A stretch of 64,000 nt of DNA, taken from positions 448,092,822 through 448,156,821 of the forward strand of contig NC_057864.1 of assembly GCF_019393635.1 (NCBI RefSeq), read 5' to 3'. The notes under the pieces are model-generated. The model was not told where the DNA came from and ran no database searches. It worked only from the letters and a program-made list of their open reading frames with translations. The position numbers and the translations under genes were made by a program. Below are positions 58,448 through 64,000 of the stretch, piece by piece (position 1 is the stretch's first letter; the number at the start of each line of letters is the position of its first letter). Source of the stretch: Dromiciops gliroides (taxonomy: Eukaryota; Chordata; Mammalia; Microbiotheria; Microbiotheriidae).

Positions 58448-58700
58448 GTAATCTGGCAGCTAGGTGGCACAGAGAACTGAGCCTGGAATCAGAAAGACTC
58501 ATCTTCCTGAGTTCAAATCTAGCCTCAGACACTTACTAGCTGTGTGACCCTGGACAAGTCACTTAACCCTGTTTGCCTCAGTTTCCTCATCTGTAAAAGA
58601 AAATGGCAAACTACTCTAGTATCTTTGCCAAGAAAACCCCAAATGGGGTCATGAAGAGTTGGACACGACTGAAAATGACTGAGCAAAAACAAAATCTTAC
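58448..58700 (+). mobile_element. CORE-SINE with full RTE-type tail
   Basis: CTGGCAGCTAGGTGGCACAG head, CACTTACTAGCTGTGTGACC core, CCTCATCTGTAAAAGAAAAT, then GCCAAGAAAACCCCAAATGG, GGTCATGAAGAGTTGGACAC and GACTGAAAATGACTGAGC. It is the best-preserved member of the RTE-tailed class in the window. Confidence 0.9.
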
Positions 58701-58879
58701 TCCTAATCTAGTGTTTATATCATGCTGCTCTATTAACTTTGGACTGTTCAAAAATAGCATGGGCTGCCTTGATAGCAAGTTTATTTGAATTCTTTAAGTT
58801 GGGGTAGAATAATCACCATTCAAGGAAGTTGTAGAGGAGCTTCCTACCATGGGGAAAGATTGGATTGATAACCTCTGAG

Positions 58880-59340
58880 TCCTCTGTTGGGCACTCAAAG
58901 ACCGTCAGAACCTGTCACTCTCCTACTTTCCGGTCTTCTTAAACCTTATTTAACTCTATGTATTCTGCAATCCAGGAACAATGTCCTGACCCTCTGCATT
59001 TTCTGCCCCTGTTCTTCATGCCTGGAATTCTCTCCCTCTTCACCTCTACCTCCTGCCTTCCCAGGCTTCCTTCAAGTCCCATCTAAAATGCCACCTTTTA
59101 AGAAGCCTTTCCAGATTCCCCTTAATGCTAGTGCTTTCCTTTTGTCCATTATCTCTACTTTATCCCGTATATAGTTTGCTTATGCATAGTTGTTTGAATG
59201 CTGACTCCTCCATTAGACTGTGAATTCCTTGTGAGCAAGAGCTGTCTTTTGCCTTTCTTTGTACCCTTAGTGCTTAGCACAATGTCTAGTATCTAACAGG
59301 TTCTTAACAAATGTTGGTTGACAGATTGACTGACTCTGAG
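58880..59340 (+). mobile_element. L2 LINE 3' UTR in the WARS2 last intron
   Basis: CTTCATGCCTGGAATTCTCT, GCTTCCTTCAAGTCCCATCT, AAGAAGCCTTTCCAGATTCC, TTAGTGCTTAGCACAATGTC and TTCTTAACAAATGTTGGTTG are the L2 3' UTR in order. The 95-residue frame here is not a gene. Confidence 0.85.
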
Positions 59341-60104
59341 TGGTCTTCCAACTCATGAAAATACAACTCATTACAAAATGAAGCTTCTCCTTTTGAATGA
59401 GTATGGATTTACCTAAATATTTTTGTATCAATTGTTCAGATGACCCATAATTTACATATGCTTTGGCTCACAAATGTATACAATGAACATGATATACAAA
59501 TTCTATGTAGTTAAATTTTTGCTTGGCAGCTCTAGTAAAGATGAGTTAGGCTATATAGTGCAGTGACCTTGACCACGTCAGAAGTTTATTCTTATTATCA
59601 AAATAGTTCATAAATGAGGTTCACCACCCATAGTACCACAAGAGGAATCAAAGACTAAGTCAGGTGGGAGAAGTTCAGTTCCGGATTGAGATCTATCTAA
59701 CATATGACTTATTCCATTTCTATGATTATTTTTTAGGGAGGCAAAGAGGATCATCGTAAGCTAGCTATGCCATCAGTATTATAATTTTATGAGCATTCTT
59801 TTAATTTATTTGCTTCTTTGGGTTTTCAGTCCTTCTTTTGGTTCTTGTGACTATGTGACATTTAGAGGGTATTTCAAATCTATGTAGGGCATTACAAACC
59901 TTCATGATTGGTTTTTTCTAATGCTATTACCTGTCCTACTATTCCTATGATAAAAAAATGAGATAGAAGGGGAAGAAGGGGAAAACTGATTTCCCCAAAT
60001 TACAAGACATTTATTTATTCAAAACAAGTATTTACTAAATACCTAATATATGCATGACATTGTGCAAAGAAAAGGAGAAAAAAAAAAGACAAAAAATTAC
60101 CCAA
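59341..60104. other. Intronic AT-rich DNA
   Basis: No feature recognised. Confidence 0.45.
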
Positions 60105-60360
60105 ACTCCTCATATCTTCAAGGAATGGACATGGATAGCCACAAATAAGGGAATGACTTATCAAACAGTGGTATATGAACATAATGGAATATTGCACAGT
60201 GAAAAATGACAAATATGAAGAATTCTGAGAAACATGAGGAAAAACTGATGCACAGTGAAGTAAGAAGGACTTCCCCCACCTCGAAAAATATAACAGACCA
60301 ATGCCAACAATATCAATTGAAAATTTCACTAAAAGAAGTGATTGACAAAGCAACAATGGT
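60105..60360 (+). mobile_element. L1-type LINE 3' UTR fragment
   Basis: CAAACAGTGGTATATGAACA, TAATGGAATATTGCACAGTG, GAAGAATTCTGAGAAACATG and GATGCACAGTGAAGTAAG. Confidence 0.7.
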
Positions 60361-60524
60361 CCTGGAGAACAGATAATATAATCACCCTCTTAATGGCAGC
60401 GAGACAAGGAAGACTTCTAGAGCAGAAGGTAATGTACACTGTCTGACTCAGTCACTATTATCAGGCTTTTAAACTTAACTGCTTTTCTTAGTTAAAGGGA
60501 GAGCTCATTTGGATTGGAGAGGGA

Positions 60525-60640
60525 AGGTATCTCTCTCGCTCACTCCCTCCCTCCTTTCTCTCTCTTTATTTCTTTCTTTTTCTCCTTCCCTCCCTCCCTC
60601 CCTCCCTCCCTTCTTTCCTTCCTTCTTCTTTCTTAACATT
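60525..60640. repeat. CT-rich simple repeat
   Basis: CTCT, CCCT and TTCC units over about 115 bases, 140 bases downstream of the WARS2 penultimate-exon donor in the transcript. Confidence 0.92.
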
Positions 60641-60783
60641 TGACTCAAATATATTCTAAGTTGAGACAGTTACCTAGTTTTTACCTTTTTCCATAGTCCC
60701 CAAATTTAATCAACATGAGTGCAAGTATAGATGAGTATCTTAAAAATTAGCCACAATCTAATAATCACAGACTTACTACTTAC

Positions 60784-60902
60784 TTAAAAGAGATTTGGGA
60801 ACTGGGAAAAATTCCCCATACTTCTTGTTAAAATGTTGTGCTACATCTCGGACCAGTTCCATATGTGTGACTTGATCTTCCCCAACAGGGACGTGTGTGG
60901 AC
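60784..60902 (-). CDS. WARS2: WARS2 penultimate coding exon (mitochondrial tryptophanyl-tRNA synthetase)
   Basis: Seen: read on the minus strand, this 119-base exon encodes 39 whole residues starting [10 protein letters not shown] and ending VPKSLL. One base finishes a codon at its start and one begins a codon at its end. It is bounded by a pyrimidine-rich tract with an AG acceptor (60903-60904) and a GTAAGT donor (60778-60783). GEDQ is the nucleotide-binding signature of class Ic TrpRS/TyrRS enzymes, and the stretch through [13 protein letters not shown] closely resembles mammalian WARS2. Known: WARS2 is nuclear-encoded, acts in the mitochondrial matrix and joins tryptophan to mitochondrial tRNA-Trp using ATP. 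The final A of this exon joins CC of the next exon to give Thr, which confirms splicing between the two. The intact splice sites argue against a processed pseudogene. Earlier exons, with the mitochondrial targeting peptide and HIGH-like motif, are outside the window to the right. Confidence 0.95.
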
Positions 60903-61838
60903 CTTTTAATAAAAGACAGAAAGAAAGTCTCAGAGAAGCTCTTTGGTCGTGTTGAAATGATACCCAGGCTGCTCCTTTCCTAGACTTATTTCACTATTAG
61001 TATTCCACAAATATTGTCAACAACAGAGGAAAAGACCCAAGTCTAGCTCGGCATGTTATAGATGCCAAGGAGATTGTTGTCCAATCTAGTTTTGTGCATT
61101 TTGTTTTGTTTTAATTTTGGTTTAAAGAACAGCTATCAACATAAAGCAATAGCGTATTCCTGGAGAGAGGAAAGGTAATAAGTACAATAATAATAATATT
61201 AAAGGAAAGGAAATAGACTATGCACTATAGTAAGTTGGTATAGTTGCAATTTAAATCCATACTCCCCCATACTCTTTATCACCCCCACTCTGAATATCTG
61301 AGCCCCTGGCTTCATTTGTGCCCCTTAATCTCCACAGAATCCCAAAAGGCTCAGAAAAAATTAGTGGTCACTAGAGTTCTTGGAGGATGACTGTACAGAG
61401 CGGGGATTTCAGAATGGTTAACTAATGTCACTTGAAAGGCAACTGAAGCTTTTTCTGACAGAGTACTCCTCATTTTTTTTTTTAAGATGAATTGCTCACA
61501 GGTTATAGATAATAGATAACATGAGTCCATTCAGATATATTTGGTAAGAGTATGAGGTTAAAGAGGAGGTGGTGGCAAGTTTAACTTCCAAGTACAACAA
61601 ATAAAGATCACCTTGTAGTCTATAAAAAATATTCTAGAGACTCAGCCAGTCACCTCTCCAATTTATGCCATGGTGGCAATCAGTCACAATCCATATTAGA
61701 CAGTAGAGCTAATGTGTGCACCAAGAGGACACTGATATCTCATCTTTCAAAACATGAGGAGGGGTTGGAAAACACTAAGTAAAAGGGATTACCTGGAGAT
61801 TAATACCAAGTTTTAGTTGTTTCATAAAATGCCTTAAA

Positions 61839-62025
61839 ACTGAAGGGTGGGGACACCTAGGTGGAACAGTGGATAAAGCACTGGCCCTGGATTCAGGAGG
61901 ACCTGAGTTCAAATCCAGCCTCAGACACTTGACACTTACTAGCTATGTGACTCTGGGCAAGTGGCTTAACCCTCATTGCCCTGCAAAACAAAACAAAACA
62001 AAACAAACAAAAACACTGAAGGGTG
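61839..62025 (+). mobile_element. WSINE1-type SINE with target-site duplication
   Basis: ACACCTAGGTGGAACAGTGG to CCCTCATTGCCCTGC with an AAAAC tail. ACTGAAGGGTG flanks it exactly (61839-61849 and 62015-62025). Confidence 0.93.
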
Positions 62026-62554
62026 TATTACAAACCATAATGTCTTTTAAAAACATATTTTTCACTATCATGTTCTACAATCATATATGTTTTTTCATTT
62101 GCTTTCTTCCTTATGGTGCATTTTATACTTATTCTCTATTATAACTTCATTAAAAAGACATTGTGATCTTATATGGGCCCAAAAGGCACATTTTAAAAAA
62201 ATGATTTCTAAATGGTGGCAAATTTCTGTCCCTTGAGAGTGGATTTAATTTTTGAAAAACTAAGTCATTCGGAGCCAAGCTGGACAAACAGATGGGTAAC
62301 GAGGCTTGGATAATCCTGTTTGGGTCAAAAACCAGGTGGGATTATGAAACAACGTGTAGTTAATGAAGGGGCTCTGAAGCCCCTTTGAAAGAGTTAGTTT
62401 CAAACCTCTTATGAGTACTGTTGCATTCCTGGAAGGAGTTCATAGCCTCCCAAGGTGTCTGCTTTGGTAGGGAGAGGACTCATTTTGAATGCAAGTATTT
62501 TGGAATGTTTGGTTTTAAGGTGGTGGTGGGGCACTTCATTATATCATAGTAACA

Positions 62555-62765
62555 AGGCATGGTGTAGGGTAAAGGGCACTGGCCATGAAGTCAAGAAGAC
62601 AGGTTCAAATCTCACTTCAGACACTCACTAGCTGTGAGAACCTCGACAAAGCACCTAACTTTTGTGGGCATTGGTTTCTTTATGTAGAAAATATGGGAGC
62701 TGGACCCAATGGCCTCCAGTGTTACTTCCAGTTCATTCAGAGTCATTATCCTACGGTCCTGTGTA
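62555..62765 (+). mobile_element. MIR/THER-type SINE
   Basis: GGCATGGTGTAGGGTAAAGG, GGTTCAAATCTCACTTCAGA, CTAGCTGTGAGAACCTCG and GGAGCTGGACCCAATGGCCT. Confidence 0.8.
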
Positions 62766-63399
62766 GATGTACATTCATCTAGTTATCTGTGCTGAGAGGA
62801 GACACAGAGATCACAAAAAACAGCCTACTCCTCCAAATAATTTCCATTTGGTTTTGGAATGCTATTAGAGAAACACACTACCCCACCCCCCAAAAAGAGA
62901 GAAACACACTCAATCAGAGCAACACTCACCACTTTTGTGCCCAGTGTTAACTGCCTTTACCCCACTGTAACTCTTTCCCCTTTTTCCTCGGTAGCACAAG
63001 GCATGCAGACTGCACAAAACTATTTTATCATAAAGTGTGGACATCTCAGGATTCAAGTTATAAAGACAGATTATGACCAGCTCACTCTCACTACTTACTT
63101 CAGTTTGGCACTAATTAATGTGACTTGGGCTTTTATAGTTAATCTTCCCAGTTCAGCCTTCCAATTTTATCCCCCTGGACCAGGTTCCATTTCTTGGTTC
63201 AAAACCAAACTTGTGATTATGGATACTGCCCAAAGAATATTTTCCCCAAACAAGATTTCTATTTCCTGATAAACAAGAGAAGACAAAGATCCAAGATAGG
63301 TTTCTCTGAATCCTGTCTCAACAGTTTTTGTAAAAGTTCAATTTTTTCCCCCATAATTCCTTTCCTACTAACATGAGCAGCTCACATTCATTCCTTCAT

Positions 63400-63950
63400 A
63401 ACATGTTTGTTGGTACTATAAAGCTCTTTAAGTCGTCCATCCAACTGCATGTTATCATCTGGGCAATAGCCATTCTTCATCCATTTGGTCTTTCCTACAT
63501 GCAGTGTCAGTCCCAAATTCTTTTGAATGGGTATGTATCTGCTCTAGGAAGCTTTGCAATGTTCTTGGGCTAAATGCAACTGTCACAATGTCATTCACAA
63601 ATAAAAGCCCCTGGAGGACTGTATGGGGACTCACTCTTTGCCTTGAAATCTGTGCTGGATTCCCTCCATGACAGGGGCAAATGCCTTTAGTGAACATGTC
63701 TCCCTGTTTTATGCCTTGCCTCATGTTTAGCATCAGAGGGTAGATGAACAAAATTATCTTTATTATCATTTGAGGAATCTTGAACGATTTTGATGTATAG
63801 ATGAAAAAGACATCTTGTTGGAAGAAAAACTTTAAGGATCATTCCCCTCCCTCCTATAATTAAAAATACAATAAGCATTGTGACAATATACTGTGAATTG
63901 TAAAAGGTAAAGATAAGTTCCATGGTAGAATATAGGTTGTGAAAGCCCAT
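63400..63950 (-). mobile_element. RTE-type retrotransposon reverse transcriptase relic
   Basis: On the minus strand a 104-residue frame (63455-63769) carries RQGIKQGDMF, then LLFVNDIVTVAFSPRTLQSF and HTHSKEFG, ending QMDEEW. RTE/BovB reverse transcriptases have the same order, a GVRQGD block, an FADD catalytic box and a HSKxxG block. Here the box reads FVND, so the first catalytic Asp is lost. The adjacent upstream part (YIKIVQDSS) is in another frame, so at least one frameshift is present. No endonuclease or full-length RT remains. Confidence 0.7.
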
Positions 63951-64000
63951 TCCCTACTAATAATCCCACCAGAGATGACACTGATTCATGTGTAAAAGAG

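Larger units (their letters stand above)
57612..60783 (-). other. WARS2: WARS2 last intron
   Basis: This 3172-base intron is defined by the GTAAGT donor at its right end and the TTCTTAG acceptor at its left end (minus strand). It interrupts a codon after the first base. It contains an L2-like tail scrap (about 57736-57800), an old MIR, a CORE-SINE with RTE tail, an L2 3' end, an L1-type 3' end and a CT-rich tract, each listed separately. No other exon-like reading frame was found in it. Confidence 0.9.
60903..64000 (-). other. WARS2: WARS2 upstream intron (partial)
   Basis: All sequence to the right of the penultimate exon should belong to the preceding WARS2 intron, because no further WARS2-like exon is visible before the window ends. 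It holds a young SINE at about 61850, a MIR at about 62560 and an RTE-type retrotransposon relic at about 63400-63950. The acceptor-side tract reads CTTTCTTTCTGTCTTTTATTAAAAG from about 60927 down to 60903, written here only to show the pyrimidine-rich context. Confidence 0.8.

Noticed and set aside
63455..63769. 104-residue frame as a viral or host polymerase
   Set aside because: The RQG, FVND and HSKEFG blocks fit an RTE LINE relic, and the frame is broken upstream.

Overview
This is vertebrate nuclear DNA, almost certainly from a marsupial. The organism call rests on the interspersed repeats. At least 16 copies carry one young CORE-SINE consensus of the WSINE1 type, with a GGGGCAGCTAGGTGG head, a GAGTTCAAATCC B-box-like core and a TGACCCTGGGCAAGTCACTTAACCC 3' half. 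There are also SINEs with an RTE-type tail, an L1/HAL1-like element, marsupial L1-type 3' UTR fragments, an RTE reverse transcriptase relic, and old MIR, L2 and CR1/L3 debris. I cannot assign a species.

The only protein-coding gene I can support is WARS2, the mitochondrial tryptophanyl-tRNA synthetase, on the minus strand. Its last two coding exons are present (60784-60902 and 57166-57611). They have GT-AG splice sites and matching phases, and they carry the GEDQ and KMSKS motifs. The upstream exons must lie beyond the right end of the window. In human, TBX15 lies downstream of WARS2 on the same strand, so the left part of the window would be the WARS2-TBX15 intergenic interval or the 5' flank of TBX15. 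That placement rests on known synteny. I found no TBX15 coding exon here.

Layout: 1-26990 is visibly more GC-rich, mostly single-copy DNA with worn MIR/L2 relics, simple repeats and only one young SINE. It holds a perfect 39-bp palindrome at 5667-5705. At about 27 kb the character changes. From 27 to 57 kb the DNA is AT-richer and packed with SINEs (many with target-site duplications), L1-type 3' ends, a cluster of CR1/L3 fragments (40.7-43.9 kb), a HAL1-like half-L1 (46.3-49.1 kb), large microsatellites, and an unclassified ancient repeat family. From 56.7 to 64 kb are the WARS2 3' end and two introns with their own repeat load. I saw no other gene, structural RNA gene or CRISPR array. Most open reading frames here are translations of SINEs or microsatellites.
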